Of a stretch of 64,000 bases of DNA, positions 18,228 to 27,886 are shown piece after piece. Origin of the DNA: an uncultured Acidobacteriota bacterium (GTDB lineage Bacteria; Acidobacteriota; Blastocatellia; RBC074). The translations under genes and the position numbers were made by a program. The notes beneath the pieces were generated by a model that worked only from the letters and a program-made list of their open reading frames with translations, ran no database searches and was not told the origin of the DNA. The number at the start of each line of letters is the position of its first letter. Positions within the stretch are counted from its first letter, which is position 1. Location: the NCBI GenBank assembly GCA_902825875.1, contig CADECP010000008.1, positions 1 to 64,000 of the forward strand, written 5' to 3'.

Positions 18228-19865
18228 ATGGAACATCAACCGAACAATCAACAAACATCCGTCCCGCCAAATCGCAAACGCCGAATTGCCGTCGTCGCGC
18301 TTTTGCTTGTCGCTGTTGCGGCGACAGCGTTTTTCCTGCTGCGAGGTTCGCGCGGCAATTCGTTTGCCGGTCGCCCTGTGCCTGAACCGTCAGGTGAATT
18401 TTCCCGGTCGGTTTCAAACGCCGACTCGCACGGCTTCACTCCGCAACCCGGAGACCTGTTGATCGAAATTCAGCCCGACAAGCTGGCCAACGCTCAGTTC
18501 AGGATCGAAGCGGTCGTCGCGCAACCCAGCGCCATTATGCCGGACAACGCCGTTCGCACCACGGGCACGGTCGAAGCGAACGCTTACAAGGAAACTCCTG
18601 TGCTGCCGATTGCGGGCGGCATAGTGCGCGAAGTCGGCGCGCAACTGGGCGACAAAGTTGCGCGAGGTCAAAAACTGGCGGTCATCTTCAGCACGGAGTT
18701 TTCCGAAGCTCAGGCGGGTTATTTGAAGATGCAGGCGGAAATCGAGCGGCATCATCACCATTATCAGCGGATCGAAAAGCTGGTCGAGATCGGCGCAGCC
18801 AGCCGCGAGGAATTTGAACAGGCAGCCGCCGAATACAAAATGGAACAGGCCAATCTTTCCGCCATGCGGCAACGCCTGTTGCTGTTCGGAATGACGGCCA
18901 AACAACTGGAAGAGATGAGCAAGACTGGTCAGGTTTCTTCATTAATTACCGTCGAAGCGCCGGCGCAGGGAACGATCCTCAGCCGCACGGTCAACGCCGG
19001 AGAAGTCGTGATGATGGGCAAAGAGATGTTTCGCATCGGCGACCTGTCGCGGGTTTGGGTGATAGGTCAGCTTTACGAAAAAGACTTTGCGGCGGTGCGA
19101 GTCGGAACGGCGGCGGCGATTACGACTGCGGCTTATCCGGGCAGGAATTTCGGCGGGCGCGTTTCATACATTGACCCGCGCGTTGACGCGCAAACGCGGA
19201 CTTCACAGGTGCGCGTGGAAGTCGCCAACCCTGCGGAGATGCTGCGACTGGGGATGTTTGTTGATCTGAGTTTCGGCAATTCGTCCGCGACAACCGGCGG
19301 GCAAAGCGTCGTCGCCGTTCCGCGAACTGCTTTGCAATTCATAGGCGGAAAACAGGTCTTGTACATTGCCACGGGCAAGCCGGGCGCTTTCGCGCAGCGC
19401 GATGTCACGGCTGGGCAGGAAATGAACGGCTTAATTCCGATTTACGGCGGTGTCGCGGCGGGTGACAGCGTGGTGACGGAAGGCAGTTTTCTGCTGCGCG
19501 CTGAAAGTTTGAAACTCAATCCCGCTCAACTGGCTCAGGCGGCTTCGATGCCTTCGGTTCAATCGCCGCAATCTGCCCCAACTCAAACCATCAATCCGAA
19601 AACTCAAACCGTCAGCGTGGTGCTGAACGAAAAAGGCTTCAGCCCCGGCGGGATCAAGCTTCGCAAAGACGTTCCGGCGCGGCTGACTTTCACCCGCAAA
19701 GTCGAAAGCGGTTGCGGGACTGAAGTCTTGATCACCGATTACGGCATCCGGCGTGAATTGCCTTTCAACCAGCCGGTTACGATTGAATTCACTCCGAACA
19801 AAACCGGTGAGTTCAAATTCGCCTGCGGGATGGACATGCTGAAAGGGAAGTTGATCGTTCGATGA
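18228..19865 (+). CDS. cusB: CusB-like membrane fusion protein with C-terminal cupredoxin domain
   Basis: A 545-residue periplasmic adaptor anchored by one N-terminal membrane segment (about residues 20-42). The central part has the lipoyl/barrel-sandwich and beta-barrel regions of RND membrane fusion proteins (VLPIAGGIVREVGAQLGDKV; SLITVEAPAQGTILSRTVN; FRIGDLSRVWVIGQLYEKD). A linker rich in Ser/Pro/Gln (about 435-460) leads to a C-terminal cupredoxin-like domain with GCGTEV and FACGMDM, whose Cys and Met residues are plausible copper ligands. In standard CusB this domain is absent; here it may replace the CusF metallochaperone by fusion. GAGAGG precedes the ATG. It closes the operon. Confidence 0.9.
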   Translation: MEHQPNNQQTSVPPNRKRRIAVVALLLVAVAATAFFLLRGSRGNSFAGRPVPEPSGEFSRSVSNADSHGFTPQPGDLLIEIQPDKLANAQFRIEAVVAQPSAIMPDNAVRTTGTVEANAYKETPVLPIAGGIVREVGAQLGDKVARGQKLAVIFSTEFSEAQAGYLKMQAEIERHHHHYQRIEKLVEIGAASREEFEQAAAEYKMEQANLSAMRQRLLLFGMTAKQLEEMSKTGQVSSLITVEAPAQGTILSRTVNAGEVVMMGKEMFRIGDLSRVWVIGQLYEKDFAAVRVGTAAAITTAAYPGRNFGGRVSYIDPRVDAQTRTSQVRVEVANPAEMLRLGMFVDLSFGNSSATTGGQSVVAVPRTALQFIGGKQVLYIATGKPGAFAQRDVTAGQEMNGLIPIYGGVAAGDSVVTEGSFLLRAESLKLNPAQLAQAASMPSVQSPQSAPTQTINPKTQTVSVVLNEKGFSPGGIKLRKDVPARLTFTRKVESGCGTEVLITDYGIRRELPFNQPVTIEFTPNKTGEFKFACGMDMLKGKLIVR

Positions 19866-19898
19866 AGAAGCCAAGGCTGGGTGTTTTTGTCGGCAACA

Positions 19899-20339
19899 TC
19901 AGATGAACAATTCAGGCGAGACTTTGAAGAACTCTCCCAGCGCCTTCGCCTGAATTTTACTGATTCCGCGCTTGCCGTTGACTACTTCAGAAACGCGCCC
20001 GCTTGATCCGAAGATTTTCACCAGATCGGTCTGTTTCAAATCATTCTGCTCCATGAGGAATTGCAGAATTCGATGGGGAGGAGAAGCCGGGAAGTCTTCG
20101 GTTTCATCTTCATACCGCTCCACCAGCGCCGACAACAAATCCATCAGACGCTCTTCCTCAGGCGTCAGGCTATCGCCCTTACGCAATAATTTTGCAATCT
20201 CCACCTCAACGCGCCGACATTCAGCTTCGTTGCGAATCACAGCAGGCACAGTTCTGGACAACAACCTTCCATACTCGCCTTCATCGAAGCGTTGGCGCGT
20301 TTGCGGACGCGCATTGCGAGACTTAACAGTAGCAGTCAT
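19899..20339 (-). CDS. higA: HigA-type antitoxin (XRE family)
   Basis: A 146-residue DNA-binding protein. The C-terminal half (about 85-146) is a helix-turn-helix domain: LKQTDLVKIFGSSGRVSEVVNGKRGISKIQAKALGEFF is represented by its key parts TDLVKIFG, SEVVNGKR and AKALGEFF. The N-terminal half is helical and charged and probably wraps the toxin. Its start overlaps the HigB stop by 17 bases, so the order is toxin then antitoxin, as usual for higBA. It would neutralise HigB and repress the shared promoter. Confidence 0.88.
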   Translation of the reverse strand: MTATVKSRNARPQTRQRFDEGEYGRLLSRTVPAVIRNEAECRRVEVEIAKLLRKGDSLTPEEERLMDLLSALVERYEDETEDFPASPPHRILQFLMEQNDLKQTDLVKIFGSSGRVSEVVNGKRGISKIQAKALGEFFKVSPELFI

Positions 20340-20622
20340 CTTTCCACTTCTCCTTGTCGTATTCCTTGTGCGTCAGCACGTGCAAAGTATAAACACGCTG
20401 CACACGATATTTGACGACGGTGATCAGGCGATAGTCATTTCCTTTGATGTTAAAAACCGTGCAATCACCGACAGGGTCGGCGTGCCGGAAACTTTCCCGC
20501 GTCTCTGAGGGATTTTTCCAGGTTGCCTTGCGCGTGACGTTGTACCAATCCAGCAGCGGTTCTTTGGCATCCGGATACACATCCCAGAACTCGCGCAGCT
20601 TCCATTTGCTGATGATTCTCAA
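20323..20622 (-). CDS. higB: HigB-type mRNA interferase toxin
   Basis: A 99-residue RelE-fold toxin of the HigB family, predicted to cut mRNA on the ribosome. Diagnostic blocks are RIISKWKLREFW at the start, WKNPSETRESFRHAD, GDCTVFNIKGNDYRL and HVLTHKEYDKEKW at the end, all close to the family pattern I know. The start is TTG 20622, with GGAGG about ten bases upstream. The pair lies between the metal-efflux operon and the double methyltransferase gene, inside the polysaccharide region. Confidence 0.9.
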   Translation of the reverse strand: MRIISKWKLREFWDVYPDAKEPLLDWYNVTRKATWKNPSETRESFRHADPVGDCTVFNIKGNDYRLITVVKYRVQRVYTLHVLTHKEYDKEKWKDDCYC

Positions 20623-20736
20623 GGGGCTTCATCCTCCAGTGCCAAGCTCCCATTTTGGTAGTCAACTGTCAAATGACACCGCGCTTGGCTCATAAATGTC
20701 GCGCTTTTAATCCCCCTCATAAATGCGATGTGAGGG

Positions 20737-22275
20737 TCAAAAGATTTCTCGCTCGGCTTCGATCAGCAACACGCCGCGCAGCATTGGCCATCTGGCTGCC
20801 AAGTGATGCCAGGCGGTTTCGATTCGCGCAACGACGGGCACGTGCGAATACACATCAGGATGCTCCAGCAATTCGATTCGGCGACGAGCGAATCCCGCCT
20901 GGCGCAACATCGTTTCGACAACGCTCGGACGATTGAATCGAAAGTGCGTTGGGTAAACGTCTTTGCGATGGCGGGTTTCCATCTGCGACACAATTGCCGG
21001 ATGCCAACGGTTCGGAACCGCGCGCGCCGCCAGCGTGACAATATCCAGCCAGTTCGGCGTCAACACCAACAACCGCCCGCCGGGTTTCAGCACACGGCGA
21101 ATTTCTCGCAGCAATGGCAACGGAACTTCGACGTGTTCAAAAACCATGTTGGCCGTCACCAGATCGAAACTGGCATCGGCAAACGGCAACTTTGCTGAAT
21201 CTGCTTGCAGCCTCACCTTGCACGATCGGTTATCGCGCAACGCGGCGAAATCAGGATCAACGCCGACAATCAGCCTGGCCATTGGGCGCAGCTTTATTTC
21301 AATCGCTTCGCCGCCGGTTATCCAGCGTGGAACCAGATGGCGTCCGCAACCGACATCCAGCCAGTTTGTTTCTGGAGTCAGGCGGCTTTCGATGCGGTCG
21401 AAATACGGGTGCATCGGATGCGGGATTCGACGCCTGGCAGGTTGTTTTGGCAAAAACACATTGCTGAATCGCACACGGTCATAAGCCGCATACCAGCGAT
21501 TCGCCAACTCACTTTGCTGAATTCGGCAAGCAGCGGAAAATCCAAACTGCCGCAACGCAGCCACTTCGACGGAACGAAACCCGCAGCCGCGCAACGCCCG
21601 CCAAACTTGCGTTTCGCTTTTCAACACGTGCATTGGCCGGTCGTCGTCTTCAGCAGTTTGGCAATTGAACGCCAACGTTCCGCCGACGCGCATCGTTCGA
21701 TTGATCTGCCGCAATTCGATTTCAGGTTTCGGCAAGTGTTCAAAAACATCCACCGCCGTCACGAAATCAAACCGATTGTCCGGCAGTGGTTGCCGATTCA
21801 AATCAATCAAGTCCGCGTTGAGTCCTCGCCGTTGCAATCGCCAGCGCGCGAATTCCAGCATCGCCGGAGAAATGTCTGCCAGCGTCACCCGGAATCCATG
21901 CCGAGCAAATAAAATCGCGTTCGCTCCAACGCCTGAGCCGAAATCCAGGTAATGAATTGCGCCCACACGACCCCCGTAATTCGACAACTCCACATTGACG
22001 GAATTCGTTGCAGCGTCTGTGGCGTGCCACCAGACGTGTTCAAACACATAGCTTTCCGTCGAGCGATAAAAGTTTTTGACTTCGTCCGGCGTGCGGCGAG
22101 CGACGCATTCCCATTCGCGTTTGGAATCGGCCAGCGCGCTTTCACATCGCCGCCGAGCGTCTTCGCGGCTGATGCCGTAAAACTCCGCCAGTTCGCTGAG
22201 TCCGCTTTCGACTAAATCGGTTTCGCCGGGCAAGAGCAAGGCTTCGCGCCAGACGGCTATGTTTTCTTGAGTCAT
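20737..22275 (-). CDS. Fused double SAM-dependent methyltransferase
   Basis: A 512-residue protein with two class I methyltransferase domains. The first (about 95-250) has motif I YLDFGSGVGANA and the acidic end of strand 2 (LADIS), then FDFVTAVDVFEHL. The second (about 300-460) has WLDVGCGRHLVPRW, VGVDPD and FDLVTANMVFEHVEVP. Both keep a glycine-rich SAM loop, although the second is altered (GCGRHL). It lies in the polysaccharide locus, so methylation of sugars or lipid-linked glycans is the best guess. Its neighbour upstream is separated by a palindromic repeat. Confidence 0.82.
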   Translation of the reverse strand: MTQENIAVWREALLLPGETDLVESGLSELAEFYGISREDARRRCESALADSKREWECVARRTPDEVKNFYRSTESYVFEHVWWHATDAATNSVNVELSNYGGRVGAIHYLDFGSGVGANAILFARHGFRVTLADISPAMLEFARWRLQRRGLNADLIDLNRQPLPDNRFDFVTAVDVFEHLPKPEIELRQINRTMRVGGTLAFNCQTAEDDDRPMHVLKSETQVWRALRGCGFRSVEVAALRQFGFSAACRIQQSELANRWYAAYDRVRFSNVFLPKQPARRRIPHPMHPYFDRIESRLTPETNWLDVGCGRHLVPRWITGGEAIEIKLRPMARLIVGVDPDFAALRDNRSCKVRLQADSAKLPFADASFDLVTANMVFEHVEVPLPLLREIRRVLKPGGRLLVLTPNWLDIVTLAARAVPNRWHPAIVSQMETRHRKDVYPTHFRFNRPSVVETMLRQAGFARRRIELLEHPDVYSHVPVVARIETAWHHLAARWPMLRGVLLIEAEREIF

Positions 22276-22284
22276 AAAATTTCT

Positions 22285-22369
22285 GGTACGGACCGGGAGC
22301 GGTAGCGACCGGCTGGCTTGGAAAGGCCATAGCTGAATTACCAGTCGCTACCGCTCCCGGTTCCGTACC
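22285..22369. repeat. Full two-armed GAGCGGTAGCG palindrome
   Basis: Left arm 22285-22309 and right arm 22344-22369 are inverted copies, perfect apart from one extra base. Both arms contain GGGAGCGGTAGCGAC or its complement. The right arm encodes the end (VRNRER) and stop codon of the glycosyltransferase at 22348. Confidence 0.85.
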
Positions 22370-23253
22370 AACATCACCCACGGCGAAGCCAGCAAGCCGA
22401 TGATCGTTCCGCGAACTTGTGCGCGCTGGCGTGGAATCGTATTCACCGCGCCCGCGTCCTGTTCGCGCCAACGGCGTGGCAAAGTGCGAATCAGCCAATA
22501 CAACATTCGCATCGCGTAAAAATCGCCACGCAAAACATGTTTGACGATGTAAGCGGCGTTGGCTTTGCCGTAACCATAAATCAACCGGCAAGCCTGCTCC
22601 GGCGTTTCGCGGTCGTGATCGTGATGAACCAGCACGTTCGGCACGTACACGAACGTATAGCCAGCTTTCAGCGCGCGATAAAACAATTCTATGTCTTCGC
22701 CGCCCGCGAAAAACGTTCCGGCTCCTAACCGCACATCGAACACGCCAACACGATCGAAAACTTCGCGGCGAAACGCCATGTTCGCGCCCATCCCCAAACT
22801 GCCGCCGCTGGGAAAAGCGGTTTCCAATCGTTCGTCGGGCGTGTAAATGGCCACGTCCTGCAACGTGTCGCGCGCCAACAGCACACGACCGCCCAGCATA
22901 AACAATTTCGGGTTGGCGAATTCGCGGTGAATTTCATCCAGCCAGTTTTCGGCCACCAACACATCGTCGTCGGTGAAAACAATGATGTCGCCGCTGGCTT
23001 TGCTCAACCCAAGATTCCGCGCGCGCGAAAGCCCTGCCTTGTCTTCGCGCAAGATGAACAAGCGGTCGGCCCAAAACGGATGCCGCAACACAAAGCTGGC
23101 GATGACATCGCCGAATTCAGCGTTCGAACAGTTGTCCACCACGATCAGTTCGTATTCGTAATCGCCCGCGAAGTTTTGCTCAGCGAACCGTTCCAGCATC
23201 GCGGCCAGCGGTTTCGCGCGGTTGCGAGTGCAGATAATCACGCTCAGTTTCAT
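22348..23253 (-). CDS. Glycosyltransferase family 2
   Basis: A 301-residue GT-A glycosyltransferase: [11 protein letters not shown] at the start, [20 protein letters not shown], and the metal-binding FTDDDV, then [18 protein letters not shown] with the catalytic acidic pair. ATG 23253 overlaps the stop of the ABC ATPase gene by four bases, so the two are coupled. The last six residues and the stop codon are encoded inside the repeat at 22285-22369. Substrate unknown. Confidence 0.9.
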   Translation of the reverse strand: MKLSVIICTRNRAKPLAAMLERFAEQNFAGDYEYELIVVDNCSNAEFGDVIASFVLRHPFWADRLFILREDKAGLSRARNLGLSKASGDIIVFTDDDVLVAENWLDEIHREFANPKLFMLGGRVLLARDTLQDVAIYTPDERLETAFPSGGSLGMGANMAFRREVFDRVGVFDVRLGAGTFFAGGEDIELFYRALKAGYTFVYVPNVLVHHDHDRETPEQACRLIYGYGKANAAYIVKHVLRGDFYAMRMLYWLIRTLPRRWREQDAGAVNTIPRQRAQVRGTIIGLLASPWVMLVRNRER

Positions 23254-24008
23254 TGCCGATCCTCCGGTTTCAAACCAAGCGCGTCGTAATACTGATTGAT
23301 AACTTCGCGCGGTGCGCCTTCGGCTTTGACGTGGCCTTGTTCCAGCAAAAAAACCCGGCTGCACAATCGCCTGACCGCCGTCATATCGTGCGAAACAAAT
23401 ACGATTGTCATGCCGCTGCTGCGAAGCTCTTCGATGCGTTGCAAACATTTGCTCTGGAATGAAGCGTCACCTACGGCCAGCACTTCATCCACCAACAAGA
23501 CGTGCGGATTGATGAACGCCGCAACGGCAAAGCCAAGCCGCACGTACATCCCCGACGAATAACGTTTAACCGGCGTATCAATGAACCGTTCTATTTCAGC
23601 GAATTCAACGATGCGGTCGAACTTGGCGCGTACGTCGGATTGGCGCATGCCCATGATCGAACCGTACAAAAACACGTTTTCGCGCCCGGTCAATTCGGGA
23701 TGAAATCCTGCGCCGACTTCGATCAGCGAAGCCACCGAACCGCGCACAGTCAGCTTTCCATAAGTCGGATAAACAATCCGCGCCAACAATTTCAGCAGAG
23801 TGCTTTTGCCTGAGCCGTTGGAACCAATGAACCCGACCGCCTCACCGGCTTCGATTTCCAGGCTGACTTCGCGCAGCGCAAAGAATTCATCCGTCGTGTT
23901 CGCGCCATTGCGAGAAAACAAGCGCATGAAATCCTCTCGAAACGACCGCGCGCCAAGCTGGCTCAGCCGATAGCGTTTGGAAATGTTGTCCAGCGTAATT
24001 ATCTTCAT
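23250..24008 (-). CDS. Wzt-like polysaccharide ABC transporter ATP-binding protein
   Basis: A 252-residue ATPase with Walker [10 protein letters not shown], the signature [12 protein letters not shown], Walker [13 protein letters not shown] and the switch histidine in VFVSHD. It pairs with the permease encoded just upstream to export a lipid-linked polysaccharide. It ends soon after the nucleotide-binding domain and lacks the C-terminal glycan-recognition domain of Wzt from E. coli O9a, so it is closer to the short KpsT/RfbE type. ATG 24008 is chosen because the sequence upstream is a palindromic repeat and does not look like protein. Confidence 0.92.
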   Translation of the reverse strand: MKIITLDNISKRYRLSQLGARSFREDFMRLFSRNGANTTDEFFALREVSLEIEAGEAVGFIGSNGSGKSTLLKLLARIVYPTYGKLTVRGSVASLIEVGAGFHPELTGRENVFLYGSIMGMRQSDVRAKFDRIVEFAEIERFIDTPVKRYSSGMYVRLGFAVAAFINPHVLLVDEVLAVGDASFQSKCLQRIEELRSSGMTIVFVSHDMTAVRRLCSRVFLLEQGHVKAEGAPREVINQYYDALGLKPEDRQ

Positions 24009-24015
24009 AGGGGAC

Positions 24016-24042
24016 GTGGGACAATTTGAAAAATTATCCCAC
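24016..24042. repeat. GGGACAATTT palindrome
   Basis: GTGGGACAATTT and AAATTATCCCAC surround a three-base loop, with one mismatch between arms. It sits between the permease stop (24049) and the ATPase start (24008), so it is inside the operon transcript. Confidence 0.8.
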
Positions 24043-24048
24043 TCAAGC

Positions 24049-24881
<833 letters not shown>

Positions 24882-24885
<4 letters not shown>

Positions 24886-25085
24886 CCGACCTCGACAAAC
24901 TCTTCATCAAGAGTTTCGTCATCAGCCACTTTGTGTATGGATGGAGCCTTCACAATTTGTGACTGATATTGTTTTTGGACTTCTCGGTAGAAGGCCACAA
25001 GCTTGTCAGGGTCGTTATCGCACATTTCAGAAATCTGGCGACGTGCTTCCCTGATTCTGGCTATGGTTGGATCATCTTGAATCAT
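24882..25085 (-). CDS. Small antitoxin-like protein paired with the PIN protein
   Basis: A 67-residue protein: [19 protein letters not shown] followed by [13 protein letters not shown]. Small proteins with this arrangement commonly accompany PIN-domain genes of this subfamily and are taken to be the antitoxins. The start overlaps the PIN gene by 14 bases, and the stop overlaps the permease start by four, so the module is wired into the export operon. There is no obvious DNA-binding domain. Confidence 0.65.
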
Positions 25086-25557
25086 ACTTATCTCCTAGCA
25101 GTTCTATTGGCGTAACCAGAAGCGGAACGAATAAATCGAGCATCACGTTCAGGCGCCTGATGTGCCCAAATTTGTTTGCATTTGCCAAGTGCTTACAGTT
25201 CCAAGTCAAAAGAAAATCGCACTTGTGATACGAAGCCAAAGCCAAATGCAGCGCATCGCCGTTTGGATTATTTGGCATAACTTTGTGCTGGATGTACGTC
25301 CGCACAATGTCGGCGACTTCCGGGTCAACATCAACTAAAGGCAGTCCCCTCACCAATGAAATTATCAAATCCTTGTTTGGGTAGTTCCCAACGTTCAGTT
25401 CAGTCAAAACAGCGGCGCTGGAAATAAGCTCATAAGTATCTTGTGCATATTCCCACCATTGTTGAGTCCATTGCCGCCGCGCCACCATTTCCGGCTCGGT
25501 GCGAACTTCATAGTAAAAACTTGGGATAGACGTTTCTATGTAAACCTTCGGCTTCAT
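25072..25557 (-). CDS. PIN-domain protein (VapC-like toxin)
   Basis: A 161-residue PIN-fold protein, predicted metal-dependent RNase. VYIETSIPSFYYE replaces the usual first aspartate by glutamate, as is common in this subfamily. AVLTELNVG gives the second acidic residue, and NGDALHLALASYHKCDFLLTWN the third with the following core. ATG 25557 overlaps the stop of the glycosyltransferase gene by four bases. The toxin comes before its putative antitoxin. No other part of the polysaccharide locus depends on it in any obvious way. Confidence 0.82.
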   Translation of the reverse strand: MKPKVYIETSIPSFYYEVRTEPEMVARRQWTQQWWEYAQDTYELISSAAVLTELNVGNYPNKDLIISLVRGLPLVDVDPEVADIVRTYIQHKVMPNNPNGDALHLALASYHKCDFLLTWNCKHLANANKFGHIRRLNVMLDLFVPLLVTPIELLGDKYDSR

Positions 25558-26747
25558 AAATGATCGTAAATTGATTGGTAGCCCACGGCAATACTACTCC
25601 AACTGCGTTCGTTCACAACAAATTCACTCCCTCGTTTTGCCATTGCCTGGCGTTCGCGTTCGTTTTCCGCCAGCCGAAGCAATTGTTCAGCCAGTGCTTC
25701 GGCATTGTCGGTCTCGACCAGAATTCCGGCGTTGCCGTCGTCAAGCAATTCGCGCAAACCGCCGACATCGCTGGCGACGACGACTTTTCCCATTGCCATC
25801 GCTTCCAGCGGTTTCAACGGCGTAGTCAGTTCAGTCAGCCGAGAGCGCCGTCTCGGATAAACCAGCACGTCCATCACCGAATAGTAGCGGCGAACTTCTT
25901 CGTGCGGCACGTTGCCGGTGAAGATGAACCGTTCGCGCAAAGCTTCGGGAATTTGCTGCCGCAACATCGTTTCAGCTTCGCCTTCGCCAACCAGCAGCAA
26001 CTTCACGTCGTGACGATGAACGAAAAGTATTTTCGCGGCCTCAATCAATGTTTCCAGACCTTCGTAAAAGTAAAACGAGCCGATGAAACCAATAACAATC
26101 CGGTTCGACAATCCGTATTTGACCGTCAGTTCTTCATCGGGTTCGGCTGGCTTGAAGTTTTCGATGTCCACGCCGTTCGGAACGATAAAAATCTTTTCCG
26201 GCGAAATTCGGCGGCCAATCAAATCGCCACGCAACGCACGGCTGATCGTCACCACAGCATCAGCCTGTTCCAAAGCCTGTTGCTCCAGCCGTTGGCTCAA
26301 CCGATACCGCATCGAATTGTATTGAGTCTTGCCGCGATCAACCGCCGCGTCTTCTTCGTAATAACGAAGCTCGTAAACCATCGGCAGCTTCAGCGACCTT
26401 GCCGCTTTGGCCGCCGCCAAACCGCACAAAGACGGCGAATGAGCGTGAATCACATCGGCATTGATTTCCACCCCCAGCCGACTGACTTCTTTGGCCAGTT
26501 TGGCCACAGTCGCAATCTGTTTGGCCAGCGGAATGCCCTGAACTTTTGAATAAGTTGGCCATTCGGTTCGGTGATATTCGATGCCGTCAATCGTTTCGAC
26601 CAGCTTGTCGAAACGTTCGTGTTTTGGCGAAGTCACGGCGAACACGTCCAGGCCAAGTTGCCGCTGCGCGCGCAAAATGTACTGGCTGCGAAAACTGTAG
26701 CCGCTGAAGTACGGCAGCGAATGATCCAGAACGTGAAGGATTCTCAT
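25554..26747 (-). CDS. Glycosyltransferase family 4, exosortase-A-associated type
   Basis: A 397-residue GT-B glycosyltransferase. It opens MRILHVLDHSLPYFSGYSFR, has VIHAHSPSLCGLAA, IFIVPNGVD and the EX7E region ELTTPLKPLEAMAMGK. The opening and overall length resemble the exosortase-A-associated Daro_2409-like family (TIGR04063 as I recall). The start at 26747 is taken instead of 26792 because the family begins with this strand. It lies between the epimerase and the toxin-antitoxin pair on the same strand. Confidence 0.9.
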   Translation of the reverse strand: MRILHVLDHSLPYFSGYSFRSQYILRAQRQLGLDVFAVTSPKHERFDKLVETIDGIEYHRTEWPTYSKVQGIPLAKQIATVAKLAKEVSRLGVEINADVIHAHSPSLCGLAAAKAARSLKLPMVYELRYYEEDAAVDRGKTQYNSMRYRLSQRLEQQALEQADAVVTISRALRGDLIGRRISPEKIFIVPNGVDIENFKPAEPDEELTVKYGLSNRIVIGFIGSFYFYEGLETLIEAAKILFVHRHDVKLLLVGEGEAETMLRQQIPEALRERFIFTGNVPHEEVRRYYSVMDVLVYPRRRSRLTELTTPLKPLEAMAMGKVVVASDVGGLRELLDDGNAGILVETDNAEALAEQLLRLAENERERQAMAKRGSEFVVNERSWSSIAVGYQSIYDHL

Positions 26748-26793
26748 TGATTGCGGATTGTGGACTGCGGATAAACAAACTGCGAGTTCCACT

Positions 26794-27876
26794 TCAATTT
26801 TTCAGCAAGGCTTCGACGATGCGTTCGGCGGTGCGTCCATCCCACAAATCGGGAATGCGCGGTTGTCGCGGTTGTTCGCTGTTCAGAATTTCAATCGCAG
26901 CGGCGACGATGCTGGCCAGTTCGCGGCCAACAAGTCGGTTGGTTCCCTGCTCAATGGTGATCGGGCGTTCGGTGTTGTCGCGCAACGTCAGGCAAGGAAT
27001 CCCCATCGCCGTTGTTTCTTCCTGCAATCCGCCGGAATCCGTCAGCACCAATCGCGCGTTGCTCCACAGTTGCAAAAAATCTCGATAACCGAGCGGCTCA
27101 ATCAACCTGAGTGTTGGCGGCGGTTCGATGCCGAATTCCGCCAGCCGAGCTTTGGTGCGCGGATGAATCGGAAACACGATGGGCAATTCGGCGGCGATGG
27201 CCGTCAATGCGGCGAAGATGTTTTTCAGCGTTGCCGCGTCGTCCACGTTCGATGGGCGATGCAACGTGACCACACCAAACTGTCGCGGCGAAACATTCAG
27301 ATCGGCCAGAATCGTTGATTGCCGTGCGCGTTCGACCTGAACGAACAACGAATCAATCATCACATTGCCAACGCAAACGATTCGTTCGGGCGCAATGCCT
27401 TCGGCCAGCAGGTTGCGGTCGGCGTCTTTGCTGGGCGTCAGCAGCAAATCGCTGATGCGGTCAGTCAACACGCGATTGATTTCTTCCGGCATCGCGCGGT
27501 CAAAACTTCTCAGACCGGCTTCGACGTGCGCGATTTTGATTCCCAGCTTCGCCGCCGTCAGCGCCGCCGCCAGCGTCGAATTCACATCGCCGACGACCAC
27601 CACCCAATCAGGCCGTTCGGCAATCAGTACAGGTTCCAGCGCCAACATCACCATGGCGGTTTGTTCGGCGTGCGTGCCCGAACCGATTTCCAAATTGATG
27701 TCCGGCGCGGGCATCTGCAAATCGCGGAAAAACGACGCCGACATCGTTTCGTCGTAATGCTGACCGGTGTGAACCAGCACCTGAGCGACTTCCTGCGCGC
27801 GTCGTTGAATGGCCGCGATGATCGGAGCCATTTTCATAAAGTTCGGACGAGCGCCTACGACGTTGAGAATTTTCAT
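26794..27876 (-). CDS. wecB: UDP-N-acetylglucosamine 2-epimerase (non-hydrolysing)
   Basis: A 360-residue cytosolic enzyme that interconverts UDP-GlcNAc and UDP-ManNAc, supplying ManNAc-type sugars for the polysaccharide. Signatures: VGARPNFMKMAPI at the start, HTGQHYDETMS, HVEAGLRSFDRAMPEEINR, and DSGGLQEETTAMGIPCLTLR, all with the active-site residues of the family. ATG 27876 starts the first strand; upstream open frame is not part of the fold. It lies between two exosortase-A-type glycosyltransferases. Confidence 0.95.
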   Translation of the reverse strand: MKILNVVGARPNFMKMAPIIAAIQRRAQEVAQVLVHTGQHYDETMSASFFRDLQMPAPDINLEIGSGTHAEQTAMVMLALEPVLIAERPDWVVVVGDVNSTLAAALTAAKLGIKIAHVEAGLRSFDRAMPEEINRVLTDRISDLLLTPSKDADRNLLAEGIAPERIVCVGNVMIDSLFVQVERARQSTILADLNVSPRQFGVVTLHRPSNVDDAATLKNIFAALTAIAAELPIVFPIHPRTKARLAEFGIEPPPTLRLIEPLGYRDFLQLWSNARLVLTDSGGLQEETTAMGIPCLTLRDNTERPITIEQGTNRLVGRELASIVAAAIEILNSEQPRQPRIPDLWDGRTAERIVEALLKN

Positions 27877-27886
27877 CGGTGGTTGA

